A stretch of DNA of 64,000 bases from positions 210,006 through 274,005 of the forward strand of contig NZ_LR734879.1 in the NCBI RefSeq assembly GCF_900010725.2, in the 5' to 3' direction. The notes beneath the pieces are model-generated. The model was not told the DNA's origin and searched no databases. It saw nothing but the letters and a program-made list of their open reading frames with translations. Source of the DNA: Planktothrix serta PCC 8927 (GTDB lineage Bacteria; Cyanobacteriota; Cyanobacteriia; Cyanobacteriales; Microcoleaceae). Positions 43,401 to 52,019 of this stretch are shown piece by piece (the stretch's first letter is position 1; each line of letters begins with the position of its first letter). A program made the translations under genes and the position numbers.

Positions 43401-43893
43401 GTTAAATGAGTATTTAGCAGAGATGACACGGGTAATTTTTGCCAATGGGGGCACGGTCGATAAGTTTGTTGGGGATGCGGTGATGGCGTTATATGGTGCG
43501 CCAGAGGAGTTATCTGCGGAAAAACAGGTCAAACAGGCGGTGAATTCAGCGCGGCAAATGTTGCGATCGCTTGATAAGCTGAATCAACGCTGGCGAGAAC
43601 AGGGAATCATCAATCATCATGGCGTTGAACCCGTGCGTTTCCGATGTGGAATTCATATCGGGACGGCTGTTGTCGGGATGTTTGGATCTCAGGAACGTTC
43701 AGATTATACCGCCATTGGCCCTGCGGTGAATATGGCCGCTCGCTTACAAGAAGTTGCTCATCCCAATAGTATTTTAGTCTCTACAGAAGTAGCGAATTAT
43801 CTCCCCGCCACTGAAATTTTAGCTGAAGAATTCCACAAATTAAAAGGTATTGGCGATCAAGTATTAACGTTTATGGTTAACCCCGAACCGTAG
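40405..43893 (+). CDS. Hybrid signalling protein REC-GAF-GAF-HisKA-HATPase-REC-class III cyclase
   Basis: A 1162-residue cytoplasmic protein. In order: receiver 1 (about 8-125, Asp59 in IISDQRMP), linker coiled coil, GAF 1 (about 155-300), GAF 2 (about 325-515), HisKA with H-box NISHEFRTPLTLM (His about 540), HATPase (NAMKFTPTGGT, DTGIGIKPEQ, GSGLGLALVKEL), receiver 2 (about 810-930, ITDLMMP), and a C-terminal adenylate/guanylate cyclase domain (about 975-1160; LFSDIVGFTQ, GGTVDKFVGDAVMALYGAP) with both metal-binding Asp. Phosphorelay input would thus control cAMP synthesis inside one chain. No transmembrane segment. An unpaired histidine kinase gene, with a hairpin after its stop. Confidence 0.9.
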   Translation: MNSQKQSKPTILVVDDEPDNLDLLYRTFHREYRVLRAEGGLTALEILASQSDVAVIISDQRMPQMSGTEFLSLTAVQYPDIIRIILTGYTDVEDLVEAINSGKVFKYVTKPWDADELKAIVKQALETHTVLKSRTEELRRALQQESLLYAVTNTIRSAPNYREMLQRIVETVGQMFEAQYCILRPFQDGQMVDEWFMYQSGRGDILETPDPQKPSTDLLRLLVWETTDVEVIQAVDTDERVISVLARQQAYTQTQIRSSLVVPLFYQLDLMAVLALHHCQESHIWLDHEVQLVITVSDQAALALSQARAYEQVRELAKREALVNTITSAIRSSLNPRTIFAAITQQLGEALQVDGCALSLWTKDDEYVQCVGLYDAARQASMVSDEWSLESPPTSVESVASVEPSLQLQQPQEMLPQSLVPIRGNPVLQQVLRTGKPVVIDDLDRQPESHIAEFPLRSASKALMVMPLLSDGQIIGSISLRQNTRIRKWQEAEINLVQVVAVQAALAVQQARLYQKTRQQAERLLEADRVKTEFFQNISHEFRTPLTLMIGPLESAINQQQDLPLEQSKIALRNSRRLLRLVNQLLDLQRFDAGRMQPSFRPCDLISFCHSTVESFQPYCHKKEIYLETDLKTCPLLYLDLERFDKVLYNLLSNAMKFTPTGGTITLRVEPLGDHCRLQVADTGIGIKPEQIPYLFERFRQAEGSANRSYEGSGLGLALVKELVELHKGQISVESIYGKGTTFTVWLQQGTAHLPGEQVLEIPAELNSSRASVEFSDVEVDITEDDSNNGGETAEENILLGENTSSTNLVLVVDDNPDLRRYVSKILRQSGYNVVVACNGAEGFEIAQRYQPEVIITDLMMPLVSGLDLIRLIRENPELKGTPMILLTAKADEETRLEGVERGADAYLSKPFNDRELLAEVKNLQSLKENERRISELNRYLTESVLKRFLPETMVKKAATGELALDLSPEPRLITILFSDIVGFTQMSNQLQSQGIAVVLNEYLAEMTRVIFANGGTVDKFVGDAVMALYGAPEELSAEKQVKQAVNSARQMLRSLDKLNQRWREQGIINHHGVEPVRFRCGIHIGTAVVGMFGSQERSDYTAIGPAVNMAARLQEVAHPNSILVSTEVANYLPATEILAEEFHKLKGIGDQVLTFMVNPEP

Positions 43894-43918
43894 GGTGCGT
43901 AAGCTCCGCGCACGCACC
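43894..43918 (+). terminator. GGTGCGT...ACGCACC hairpin after the hybrid kinase
   Basis: GGTGCGT (43894-43900) and ACGCACC (43912-43918) form a stem immediately downstream of the stop codon. It belongs to a repeat family that recurs at 54490, 54530 and 54617. It lacks a T-run, so termination is uncertain. Confidence 0.4.
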
Positions 43919-43929
43919 ATCCGTAGGAA

Positions 43930-44080
43930 CCTGTTCTAAGTATTGTAGTGAGTCCTTTAGGACTCTGAGGCGTGAACGCCTCACTACAAGGAACCTGAGA
44001 GGATTAATTTAACCACCAAGACACAAAGACACAAAGGAGTTGTGTAGATTTTCAGAAACCGGGTTTCTTCAACTATCTTT
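43930..44080. repeat. Repeat cluster downstream of the hybrid kinase
   Basis: GTAGTGAGTCCTTTAGGACTCTGAGGCG (about 43946), then an AACCACCAAGACACAAAGACACAAAGGAGTTGTGTAG block (44012-44048), then CAGAAACCGGGTTTCTTCAAC (44053-44073). The latter two reappear together at 44832-44900, indicating a compound repeat unit. Confidence 0.7.
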
Positions 44081-44193
44081 TTGTAGATGCAAGAAAATGG
44101 CAGGATATTTAAAATCTATCTATTCTGCATATTTCATAATCCAGAAATCTGTAAATTAACTGAATTTGCGATCTCTGAATTACAGGGGTATAT

Positions 44194-44688
44194 CTATTTC
44201 GGGTTTGGAAACTGATCAGATGGTTCTCCTGGGAAAAAGTTGGTGTCTAAAACTTCGTCTAGGGTATAGAGACATTCTGTGGGAAAATCTTGATCATTCA
44301 GGGAGGTTTCGCGTACAGCTAAGTCAATTCCACTTTGATAACCTTTGTGTAATGCTTCAGGAAGATAGGGTTTTAAACTAGGATTTTCTGTTAATAAATA
44401 GCCAATCTCTCGGCGTTGTTCGCGCAGGGTCACAAACCAACTTTTAGAGCGTTTATTCGGTTGAAACTGCCACTTGAGTAAATGACCGAGTAGAATTCCT
44501 AAACGGTTTTTTAACTCTTGGCGTTGTTGTTTTCCCAAAGATTGAATTTCCTCAGCCAGATTAATAATATCAAGGTGATCTAATGCGCCTTCGCGTAGCA
44601 GTTTGGCTTGTTGCTGTGTCCATCCATAAAAGTCTTGTTCATAAAGAGATGAGCTTTTTTGAAAGGATGGGCTCTGTTTTATATCCAT
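44194..44688 (-). CDS. DUF29 domain-containing protein
   Basis: A 164-residue protein. The DUF29 signature is clear: LYEQDFYGWTQQQAKLLREG (about 14-33), LAEEIQSLGKQQRQEL, LLKWQFQP and the C-terminal YLPEALHKGYQ. DUF29 proteins are an expanded cyanobacterial family of unknown function. The frame is complete. It is convergent with the hybrid kinase gene and lies in a repeat-rich area. No toxin or immunity partner is seen. Confidence 0.88.
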   Translation of the reverse strand: MDIKQSPSFQKSSSLYEQDFYGWTQQQAKLLREGALDHLDIINLAEEIQSLGKQQRQELKNRLGILLGHLLKWQFQPNKRSKSWFVTLREQRREIGYLLTENPSLKPYLPEALHKGYQSGIDLAVRETSLNDQDFPTECLYTLDEVLDTNFFPGEPSDQFPNPK

Positions 44689-44830
44689 AATATTAATTCA
44701 GAGGATAGAAAGAATTATATTATTTTTTAAAATCAGTGTCAAATTGTGCGATCGCAACTTTAATAAAAAAAGCGATCGCATCTTTTCATACCCCTCGTTT
44801 CTAGGTAGAAGTAGGGGAGATCGGATTAAT

Positions 44831-44942
44831 TTAACCACTAAGACACAAAGACACAAAGGAGTTGTGTAGATTCTCAGAAACCGGGTTTCTTCAACTATCT
44901 TTTGATGATTCAACAAAGGTGATGGTAGAAACCCGGTTTCTC
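44831..44942. repeat. Compound repeat (ACACAAAG block plus AGAAACCGGGTTTCT pair)
   Basis: The AACCACTAAGACACAAAGACACAAAGG block (44834) and CAGAAACCGGGTTTCTTCAAC (44877) repeat the 44012-44073 sequence; a second core AGAAACCCGGTTTCTC stands at 44927. The other parts of 44689-45348 hold no gene. Confidence 0.8.
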
Positions 44943-45107
44943 AAAGTTATTACCTGATTATATCACATTTTTTAAAATAATTAAAGACTGCGATCGCTCT
45001 ATTAAAAACCTTTATATCGCAAGTTTAAATCAGTTGTAGATCCGACTTAAAATCCAATTAATCGTAGGGGTGAGGCGCGCCCAAAGTCCGTCAACTTAAC
45101 GACAAAA

Positions 45108-45222
45108 GCCTTGAAATAAATTTCAGGCTTAAAGCTAAAGTCATCTAAAGATGACTGAAGGCTTGTCTTTCTTAACCCGTTTTAACGGGTTTGAGCTTTT
45201 AGCCCGAAATTTATTTCAGGGC
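45108..45222. mobile_element. MITE-like palindromic element (GAAATAAATTTC ends)
   Basis: A 115-bp sequence with inverted ends (GCCTTGAAATAAATTTC / GAAATTTATTTCAGGGC) and internal hairpins AGTCATCTAAAGATGACT (about 45139-45156) and AACCCGTTTTAACGGGTT (45174-45191). It has no coding capacity. I know this word combination as a common dispersed element of cyanobacteria. It lies in the gap between DUF29 and DUF2079 genes. Confidence 0.7.
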
Positions 45223-45348
45223 ATTATGACTTTCTAAACCCGCCCTTAACTAATTTTTGAAAAAAGCCTGTAGGGGTTTGATTCCTAAACGCAGGTGCAA
45301 AGAGGGTTTGGTTTCCAAACCCCTACAATAAAATTTTATAATTATAAA

Positions 45349-47007
45349 CTAGGTTTTAGCTAGAAACAAGGTGTAGTTTTTAACGGCTTCGGGTTGAGAG
45401 GGAACGCCTTTTTTCATTAATATGACTCCATCTCTAAAGTCAATAATACCGTATTCTTTGTTAGCAGTTAACTGTTCAATGCGTTGAGTAATTTCTTTTA
45501 AGGCATTGCGATCGCCTGAAAACGCTACACCATATTTTTTTAATTGCCATAAATCGGCTAAAATATATTCAACAGAAATCACCTCTCCCGCATCATTTCT
45601 TAACTGATATAACGGAAACCTTAATATTTCTCTGCGACCGGATAAATGAGGCACAATATAAGTCGTTGTGGCGACACTGGCATCAGCAGGAATGGCATCC
45701 ATTAACGGTCTAAAGTGAGCAACGTGTGACCATTGGGTTGTGATGGGAATATAAACCCAAGGATCAATAGAATCGGGAATAATAAAATAAAGGGTACGAT
45801 TGGGGTTAGCGGTGAAACTAAAGAATAAGGATAACCCTATACAAAATAGCCAAAATCGTTTAAATTTAGGGGAAGGGAGGGAAACTTTAGCAACTGTTTC
45901 AGCAGTTAATTGAGCTTGTTCTGTTAAATGCTGTTGTCGATTTCCCCACCATAATATTGTTCCATAAAATAACCCTGGAACTACGGTTAAGGCATAACGA
46001 ATCGTAATTGATAATACGGATTCTCCCTTAGCCATAAATAGTTTTAATAAGGGAAAACCTGCTATCATCCAAGAAGCGGGAGCAATGGCGGGAATAAAGG
46101 CTAAGGGCAACCATTGACCTAATAAATATTTTAATGTTCCCCAAAAGGGTGTAAAAAGTTCAACAATTAATCGCCCCGGATTACTAATAATTCCCCAGAG
46201 AATTTCTAAGGTTGAAGCTTCTTCTCCATCGGCATATTGACCAAACCGTTCCATCATAAACCGTTCGGAAATATCCGCCGAAAATAAAGGCATGATAAAA
46301 TTAGTTAAGGTTAAAATATAACCAAAACTTAGAAGACAAACTAAAACTCCTTGCACCGGATAACGTTTACTTAAAATTAGATAAACCCCAATCCCAAATA
46401 AATTGATGCCGGAATCTTCCCGAACCATTAAAATTAAAATGGCACAGACCCAAAATAACCACCACCAGCGTTTTTCTATGGCTAGTAACGCAGTGAACAT
46501 AAATAACGGAATTTGACAGATATCATGAAAATTACTCAGGGTGGGGCCGATCACGGCATTCGCAGCATAAAAGCTAACCGTAATTAAGGTGGCTAAGGGA
46601 GGTTCTAAGTATTGACGAGCTAGGACATAGAGCACCAGTCCAGCAACCGTGATTAATGTTACCTGTAATACGGTTAGGGTGACAGGGGAGGGAAATAATG
46701 TATACAGGGGCAACCACAGTAACAAAGCTGGAGTAAAATGCTGTCCTAAACGATGGTAGCTAACGCTAGGAAACTCTCCCTGGTGAACAACATTCGTGGA
46801 CAGTGCAGAAGACAGGGAACTCTGAAACAACCGTCCGTGAGCGCTATTCCAAAACACTTGATTAAAAATGCCTTGGTCATAAGAGGCATAAAAACTGAAG
46901 TAACGGTGTAGAGTTAAGCCTAAACATAAGACAAAGAATGCGATCGCAACGCCTACGACCCATCGGAATGAGGAATTTTTTTGCCAGTTTTGCCAGCTTA
47001 GGAACAT
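45349..47007 (-). CDS. DUF2079 membrane protein
   Basis: A 552-residue polytopic membrane protein with about nine to ten hydrophobic segments (first at 15-32). The periplasmic motif YDQGIFNQVFWNSAHG (about 42-57) and HFTPALLLWLPLY are hallmarks of DUF2079, a GT-C-like family suspected of glycosyl transfer from lipid-linked donors. Function unproven. The gene stands alone, divergent to sasA. Confidence 0.85.
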   Translation of the reverse strand: MFLSWQNWQKNSSFRWVVGVAIAFFVLCLGLTLHRYFSFYASYDQGIFNQVFWNSAHGRLFQSSLSSALSTNVVHQGEFPSVSYHRLGQHFTPALLLWLPLYTLFPSPVTLTVLQVTLITVAGLVLYVLARQYLEPPLATLITVSFYAANAVIGPTLSNFHDICQIPLFMFTALLAIEKRWWWLFWVCAILILMVREDSGINLFGIGVYLILSKRYPVQGVLVCLLSFGYILTLTNFIMPLFSADISERFMMERFGQYADGEEASTLEILWGIISNPGRLIVELFTPFWGTLKYLLGQWLPLAFIPAIAPASWMIAGFPLLKLFMAKGESVLSITIRYALTVVPGLFYGTILWWGNRQQHLTEQAQLTAETVAKVSLPSPKFKRFWLFCIGLSLFFSFTANPNRTLYFIIPDSIDPWVYIPITTQWSHVAHFRPLMDAIPADASVATTTYIVPHLSGRREILRFPLYQLRNDAGEVISVEYILADLWQLKKYGVAFSGDRNALKEITQRIEQLTANKEYGIIDFRDGVILMKKGVPSQPEAVKNYTLFLAKT

Positions 47008-47200
47008 TCTGGATCTACCCTAATTTTTTACACGGTTATCACGCAAGCCCCCGATACACTCAAGACAGGTGGGGGACACAAGCAACGCTTCCGGTGAACA
47101 GTCTACCACTCTCTCCTAACTTCCCGGCTTCCCCAATTCCCCAAAAAAAATCAAATCTAAAGAAGATATTAAATTACACTATAGATAAAAGCAGTTGCCA

Positions 47201-48415
47201 ATGCACTATCCTTCTTCGTTCAAAGACAGTGAAAACAGCTTATCGCACCTGCTCCAAACCGATTTCATGCAGGCATTTCCCGAAAAACAGTCTCCGTCTC
47301 CAGAAGCCTCCTTGCAGCTTCTTCTGTTTGTTGATCAACGTCCTAGCGCCGAGGAGCATATTCGGCAAATTTGTCAGTTCCTAGAGGAGTTAAACGCTCA
47401 AGACGAATTTGAGCTTCAAATTATTGATGTCGGTGAACAGCCTTATTTAGCCGAACATTTTAAGCTGGTTGCAACTCCAACCTTGATCAAAATTCGCCCC
47501 GAACCTCGGCACGTTCTCGCCGGAACTAACTTAGTGGCTCAATTAGAACATTGGTGGCCCCGTTGGCATCAAACGATGGATCTATTAGAGTTAGAAGCAG
47601 AACAGCCTTCTGCTTTGAGTTCGGCTTATCCGGTGGCTAATTCTGTGAATTCGGTGGCTTATGTGGCGGAATTAATTAAACTCAGCGATGAGACGTTTCG
47701 CCTCAAACAAGAGAAAGAACTGTTACAGCAACAATTACAGTTTAAAGATCGGATTATTGAAATTTTAGCTCATGATCTGCGGAGTCCTCTGACGGCAACT
47801 TCCTTAGCCTTAGAAACGCTATCTTCTGAGCAAATTACTCCGGCTTTGAAAGTGCGTTTAGTTCAGCAGGCTCGCGCTCAAATTAATATTATTGATCGGA
47901 TGATTACGGATATTTTACAAACGGCAAGCAGTCCTAATATTCGTTTACAAATTCAACCGAATCAGTTAGACTTAACGGTTTTCCTTAACCGAATTTTAGG
48001 AGAATTAGAATCCCAATTTCAATCAAAATCTCTGAATCTAAAAATGGATATTCCCCATGATACCCCTTTAGTTTATGCTGATCAAGAATGGATTCGACAA
48101 GTGGTTGTTAATTTATTAGATAATGGGATTAAATATACTCCCAGGGGCGGAAGTTTACAAGTGAGTGTTTTACACCGCACCAGTCAAAAAGTGCAGGTGA
48201 GTATTTGTGATAGTGGGCCGGGAATTCCTGAAGAAAACCGCGATCGCATTTTTCAAGACCATTTTCGTTTAGCACGGGATGAAGCTCAAGAGGGTTATGG
48301 TATTGGTTTATCGCTATGTAAACGAATTATTGCGGCTCACTATGGTAATATTTGGGTAGATTCTAGCTTCACAAAAGGCAGTTGTTTTCACTTTACTTTA
48401 CCTGTTTATCATTAA
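47201..48415 (+). CDS. sasA: SasA adaptive-response histidine kinase (circadian output)
   Basis: A 404-residue kinase. The N-terminal thioredoxin-like KaiB domain (about 28-120; LLLFVDQRPSAEEHIRQIC, VATPTLIKIRPEP) binds KaiC; then a coiled coil, HisKA with the H-box ILAHDLRSPLTATSLAL (about 190-206) and HATPase motifs (LLDNGIKYTP, DSGPGIPEENRDRIF, GYGIGLSLCKRI). SasA passes the KaiC clock phase to the regulator RpaA. ATG 47201 is preferred to the TTG two codons upstream. No kai gene is in the window. Length is typical. Confidence 0.93.
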   Translation: MHYPSSFKDSENSLSHLLQTDFMQAFPEKQSPSPEASLQLLLFVDQRPSAEEHIRQICQFLEELNAQDEFELQIIDVGEQPYLAEHFKLVATPTLIKIRPEPRHVLAGTNLVAQLEHWWPRWHQTMDLLELEAEQPSALSSAYPVANSVNSVAYVAELIKLSDETFRLKQEKELLQQQLQFKDRIIEILAHDLRSPLTATSLALETLSSEQITPALKVRLVQQARAQINIIDRMITDILQTASSPNIRLQIQPNQLDLTVFLNRILGELESQFQSKSLNLKMDIPHDTPLVYADQEWIRQVVVNLLDNGIKYTPRGGSLQVSVLHRTSQKVQVSICDSGPGIPEENRDRIFQDHFRLARDEAQEGYGIGLSLCKRIIAAHYGNIWVDSSFTKGSCFHFTLPVYH

Positions 48416-48450
48416 AGGGAACAGGGAACAGGGAACAGGGAACAGGGAAC
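48416..48450. repeat. GGGAACA heptamer run
   Basis: Five tandem GGGAACA units follow the sasA stop, the same unit as at 3496. They are followed by CTTCGACAGGCTCAGTGCTTCG and a degenerate copy of the 9913 palindrome (GTAGAGACGCGCCATGGCACGTCTGTAC, about 48505). Confidence 0.85.
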
Positions 48451-48607
48451 ACTTCGACAGGCTCAGTGCTTCGCAGTAAGCAGTGAATGAGTTTCAGGAT
48501 TTAGTAGAGACGCGCCATGGCACGTCTGTACAATTGTAATGGGTAAGCGCTATATAATTCTACCCAGTTTTCAATGCTTAATTTGTTGATGCGATCGAAC
48601 TCTTTTA

Positions 48608-48664
48608 TATAGGTTTTTGTTTGATAATATAGATACAAATATTCGTATCAAGCAGATATTTCAT
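48608..48664 (-). pseudogene. VapC toxin stump
   Basis: Eighteen codons, MKYLLDTNICIYIIKQKP then Ile and stop. This is the canonical first strand and catalytic Asp of VapC, but the remaining 110 residues are absent. Its ATG overlaps the stop of the DUF2281 gene (ATGA), so the toxin was once translationally coupled to it. Confidence 0.75.
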
Positions 48665-48900
48665 AGAAAAATATCCTCTCGCTGGGGAAGGTTAGGCTGT
48701 TCTCGATCATCGAGAAAATCCGGTGTAAATCGAGATAAATTATCCCACCAGTCTTCGTTTAAACTTGTTCTCAAGTCCGGTTGCTTCTCTAATTGTAAAA
48801 AATGACGATGCTTAATAAAAGCAATGTAATCTAAGACTTGATCGATAAGTTGATCGGGAAGATTTTCGAGTTCTTGAATCAGTTGATCTTTAGAAGTCAT
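48661..48900 (-). CDS. DUF2281 antitoxin-like protein
   Basis: A 79-residue protein. SKDQLIQELENLPDQLIDQV and LDYIAFIK form the helical DUF2281 domain found as antitoxin in front of VapC-type toxins. The C-terminal part (WWDNLSRFTPDFLDDRE, LPQRED) is the toxin-binding end. The frame is complete while the following toxin is a stump. Confidence 0.75.
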   Translation of the reverse strand: MTSKDQLIQELENLPDQLIDQVLDYIAFIKHRHFLQLEKQPDLRTSLNEDWWDNLSRFTPDFLDDREQPNLPQREDIFL

Positions 48901-48925
48901 GGGGAATCATCCTATTATGGATTAC

Positions 48926-50005
48926 TTAAGAATTGTTCTTCAAAGCGGCAATAATTTTTTCGTTAGCTTTAGGAAAGGGAAATTGATCGATTTCATCTAA
49001 TGTTACCCAGCGAATTTCATCAGATTCTAAAGGCTGGGGTTCCCCACTGATATAACGACAGTGATAAACATTTAACGTTACTTTAAAATGAGTATAAGCG
49101 TGTTCAAGGGTCATTAAATGATCTTTGACTTCAATTTCTATTGCTAATTCTTCTTGAATTTCGCGTTTAATACACTCTTCTAGGGTTTCTCCCGCCTCTA
49201 ATTTTCCCCCTGGAAATTCCCACAGCCCTCCTAATAACCCTTTCGCAGGTCGTTTATCAATTAAAATTTGTCCCTGTTGATTCCAAATAACACCCACACC
49301 AATAATTTTATGAGGTAGAGGAGAGGAAATTTCACGCATAGGAATTTGAGATTGAAGATTTAATAAATAGGCTTGACAATACAGTGTCCAAGGACATTCG
49401 GAACAATTAGGCGTTTTTGGTGTACAGACCGTTGCTCCTAAGTCCATAAGGGCTTGATTAAACTCACGCGGATGATTAGAATCAACTAACTGATCGGATA
49501 ACTCCCAGAGGGATTTTAAAGCTTTTCCGGGGGGTACAGATAAAGCTATGAGTCGAGCTAAAACTCGTTTAACGTTTCCATCTAAAATAGAAATGGGAAG
49601 ATTATACGCAGAACTAAGAATACCTCCGGCGGTCGTTCGACCAATACCCGGTAAACTCAAAACCGCTTCTAATTCATAAGGGAAAACCCCATTATATTGT
49701 TGCACAATTTGTTGAGCGCAGGCGTGCAAATTTCTGGCTCTGGCATAATATCCTAATCCTTGCCAAAGTTTTAACACCGTTTGTAAATCGGCTTCAGCTA
49801 AGTTGTGAATGGTAGGAAACGCTTCTAACCAACTTTGATAATAGGGAATTACCGTTTTAACTTGGGTTTGCTGAAGCATAATTTCAGAAATCCAAATTTG
49901 ATAGGGATCGCTACTGTTTCGCCAAGGTAAATTTCGCCCAGTTTGAGCATACCAATTGAGAAGCGATCGCCTTAACTCAATAACATCAAATTTCGGCAAA
50001 CTCAT
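48926..50005 (-). CDS. mutY: Adenine DNA glycosylase MutY
   Basis: A 359-residue base-excision enzyme removing A opposite 8-oxo-G. The helix-hairpin-helix (LPGIGRTTAGGIL, about 118-130) with the catalytic Asp further on (DGNVKRVLARL), the 4Fe-4S loop C-x6-C-x2-C-x5-C (CTPKTPNCSECPWTLYC, about 195-211) and the C-terminal MutT-like domain (LLGGLWEFPGGKLEAGE) that recognises 8-oxo-G are all present. Full length. The upstream DUF760 gene is 66 bases away. Confidence 0.95.
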   Translation of the reverse strand: MSLPKFDVIELRRSLLNWYAQTGRNLPWRNSSDPYQIWISEIMLQQTQVKTVIPYYQSWLEAFPTIHNLAEADLQTVLKLWQGLGYYARARNLHACAQQIVQQYNGVFPYELEAVLSLPGIGRTTAGGILSSAYNLPISILDGNVKRVLARLIALSVPPGKALKSLWELSDQLVDSNHPREFNQALMDLGATVCTPKTPNCSECPWTLYCQAYLLNLQSQIPMREISSPLPHKIIGVGVIWNQQGQILIDKRPAKGLLGGLWEFPGGKLEAGETLEECIKREIQEELAIEIEVKDHLMTLEHAYTHFKVTLNVYHCRYISGEPQPLESDEIRWVTLDEIDQFPFPKANEKIIAALKNNS

Positions 50006-50070
50006 GGTTTAGGCTGCCGAAATTTTATCGGTTTCATCATCATTGAATGGAACATGATCAAGGGTTTTGA

Positions 50071-50412
50071 TTATTCGTCCGAGGCTTTCTCACCCACTTG
50101 AATTGATTGCTCAAAAGCCATTCGTTGTTCGGCGTTGCGAAGAAAATAACCACTGATCATCGCGGACGCTAACAGTCGTCCTAAATGTTCACGACTTGTT
50201 GTTACCGTGATCCCAAAATGTTCTGAGGGTAAATTCCCCAAGAGTCCGATAATATTCCGTTCCATGACTTGAAAAACTTCAGTAGAATTGGGTTTAGAAA
50301 GTTGAGAAACGGTGTCAGGACTCATAGATTGGACATATTGCCATAGTAAGTTACCAATTTCTCCCCCCTCTTCTTGAAAAAACTCGGAATTTCGATTGGA
50401 TCTGTCGCTCAT
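50071..50412 (-). CDS. DUF760 domain-containing protein
   Basis: A 113-residue soluble protein. LLWQYVQSMSPDTVSQLSKP and VFQVMERNIIGLLGNLP, then FGITVTTSREHLGRLLASAM, match the DUF760 family of cyanobacteria and plastids (unknown function, related plant proteins are chloroplastic). ATG 50412 is preferred; the longer frame adds ten residues. Downstream is mutY. Confidence 0.85.
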   Translation of the reverse strand: MSDRSNRNSEFFQEEGGEIGNLLWQYVQSMSPDTVSQLSKPNSTEVFQVMERNIIGLLGNLPSEHFGITVTTSREHLGRLLASAMISGYFLRNAEQRMAFEQSIQVGEKASDE

Positions 50413-50574
50413 GCTTCTGTCTCCCTTCTGCAAGAGTTTCAACGGCCTTAAATCTGAATTAGATTTTCAACTCAATAGATTCTTTATTTCTAATCTAGCA
50501 GGAAGTAGAGATGGTTTTCATAAAACATCTCTACTTGATCCCGGAGTATTACCCGACTCTTAAGAGAGGGTTAA

Positions 50575-51534
50575 TTAACTGGCCATATAGTCGTCGATAT
50601 CTTTTTTACGTTTTCGGAGTTTTGTTAACGCTTCTCGTTCAATTTGTCGAACTCGCTCTCGACTAATATTGAGGCGCTCCCCAATTTTAGCCAGAGTTAA
50701 ACTTTGCCCATCTTCCAAACCAAATCGCAACGATAACACCTGACGCTGTTGTTCGGTGAGGTCGGCCATCATCACTTCTAAATCCGTGCGGAGGGAAGAT
50801 TGCAGAGCAAAATCTTCAGGTGAAGTTCCTGTATCTTCTAAGAGATCTCCTAACTCCGTGTCTTGGTTATCACCAACTCGCAGATCCAGAGACAGGGGAA
50901 GACGGGCGCGTTCTAAATATTCTCGAATTTGTCGAGGTGTGAGTTCTAATTCCACCGCCAGTTCACCCATGGTAGCGGAGCGCCCCAGTTGTTGAGCCAA
51001 TTGGCGTTGAGCTTTTTTGATTTTATTGAGTTTTTCGGTGATATGAATGGGTAAGCGAATAGTACGGCCTTTTTCTGCGATCGCACGGGTAATCGCCTGA
51101 CGAATCCACCAATAGGCATAGGTGGAAAAACGATAGCCTTTGGTGGGATCAAATTTTTCGACCCCCCGTTGCATCCCAATAGTGCCTTCTTGAATTAAGT
51201 CCAGCAAGTCTACATTCCGCTTGATGTACTTTTTAGCAACGGACACCACTAGACGCAAATTGGCTTCCACCATTTTACGTTTCGCAGCTTGGCCTTGGTC
51301 AAGCACTCGTTCTAATTCGGCTTCTGAGAGCCCTAATGCCTCCGCCCATTCTGCTGGACTAGGCGCTCGACCTAAACGGGTCGCTAAGTCTTCCCATTCA
51401 TCTTGAACAGCACTCAAGCGTTGAACTTGTTTACCGTAGAGAATTTCTTGCTCATGGGTTAGCAGGGGAACACGACCAATTTCTCGTAGATAAGCGCGTA
51501 CAGAGTCTGTGTCTGAGGTTTTAGCAGTTTTCAT
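50575..51534 (-). CDS. Group 2 sigma-70 factor (RpoD/SigA family)
   Basis: A 319-residue sigma factor. Region 1.2 ([19 protein letters not shown]), region 2 with [33 protein letters not shown], and [14 protein letters not shown] (-10 recognition), region 3 ([18 protein letters not shown]) and region 4 ([30 protein letters not shown]) are complete. There is no long region 1.1, and the length is typical for the non-essential group 2 sigmas (SigB-SigE) of cyanobacteria that act in stress, nitrogen or light responses. The exact subgroup is not assigned. A long gene-poor region precedes it. Confidence 0.92.
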   Translation of the reverse strand: MKTAKTSDTDSVRAYLREIGRVPLLTHEQEILYGKQVQRLSAVQDEWEDLATRLGRAPSPAEWAEALGLSEAELERVLDQGQAAKRKMVEANLRLVVSVAKKYIKRNVDLLDLIQEGTIGMQRGVEKFDPTKGYRFSTYAYWWIRQAITRAIAEKGRTIRLPIHITEKLNKIKKAQRQLAQQLGRSATMGELAVELELTPRQIREYLERARLPLSLDLRVGDNQDTELGDLLEDTGTSPEDFALQSSLRTDLEVMMADLTEQQRQVLSLRFGLEDGQSLTLAKIGERLNISRERVRQIEREALTKLRKRKKDIDDYMAS

Positions 51535-52019
51535 GGCTCATCTCCGGCTGGATACCTTGACCTATATAGGTTTGATACGTCAAGCCCCTACTCGAAGCCC
51601 GAAAGAGTAGCAACCAAGTCTTGATGCTATTCTTTCGTCTAAAGTACGGACGGTTAGCCTAGGTGTTAAGACCTGGGATTTTTTTCCAATGTTAAGGACT
51701 GTAACTCGAATGTGGAGTCACAGTCTTAACATAACTCAATTATATGTTAAGAAGTTTAACATTTCTTAAAAATACTGACTATCTTCCCTAGGGCCTAATA
51801 TACACCTGTCCAGATGCTATGTAGCAGGGGACAGGGGAAGCAGGGGAAGCAGGGAGACAGGGGGACAAGGAGAAGGAGAGAGGTTATACTCCTACGAGGG
51901 TAGCCCTTAACTCAACTTTTGACTGCATCAGATAAAACAAAATAGTGTAAATTTTATAGGCTGTTGTTTCTTGTCTGTCAAACGTTAACAGCCAACTGCC
52001 AACAGTCAACCGTCAATTT
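51535..52019. other. Intergenic region upstream of the sigma factor gene
   Basis: The sigma-factor leader (51535-51700) contains CTATATAGGTTTGATACG. An AGCAGGGGACAGGGGAAGC-rich purine repeat follows at about 51827-51885, then TAACAGCCAACTGCCAACAGTCAACCG (51985-52012). No ORF. Confidence 0.4.
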
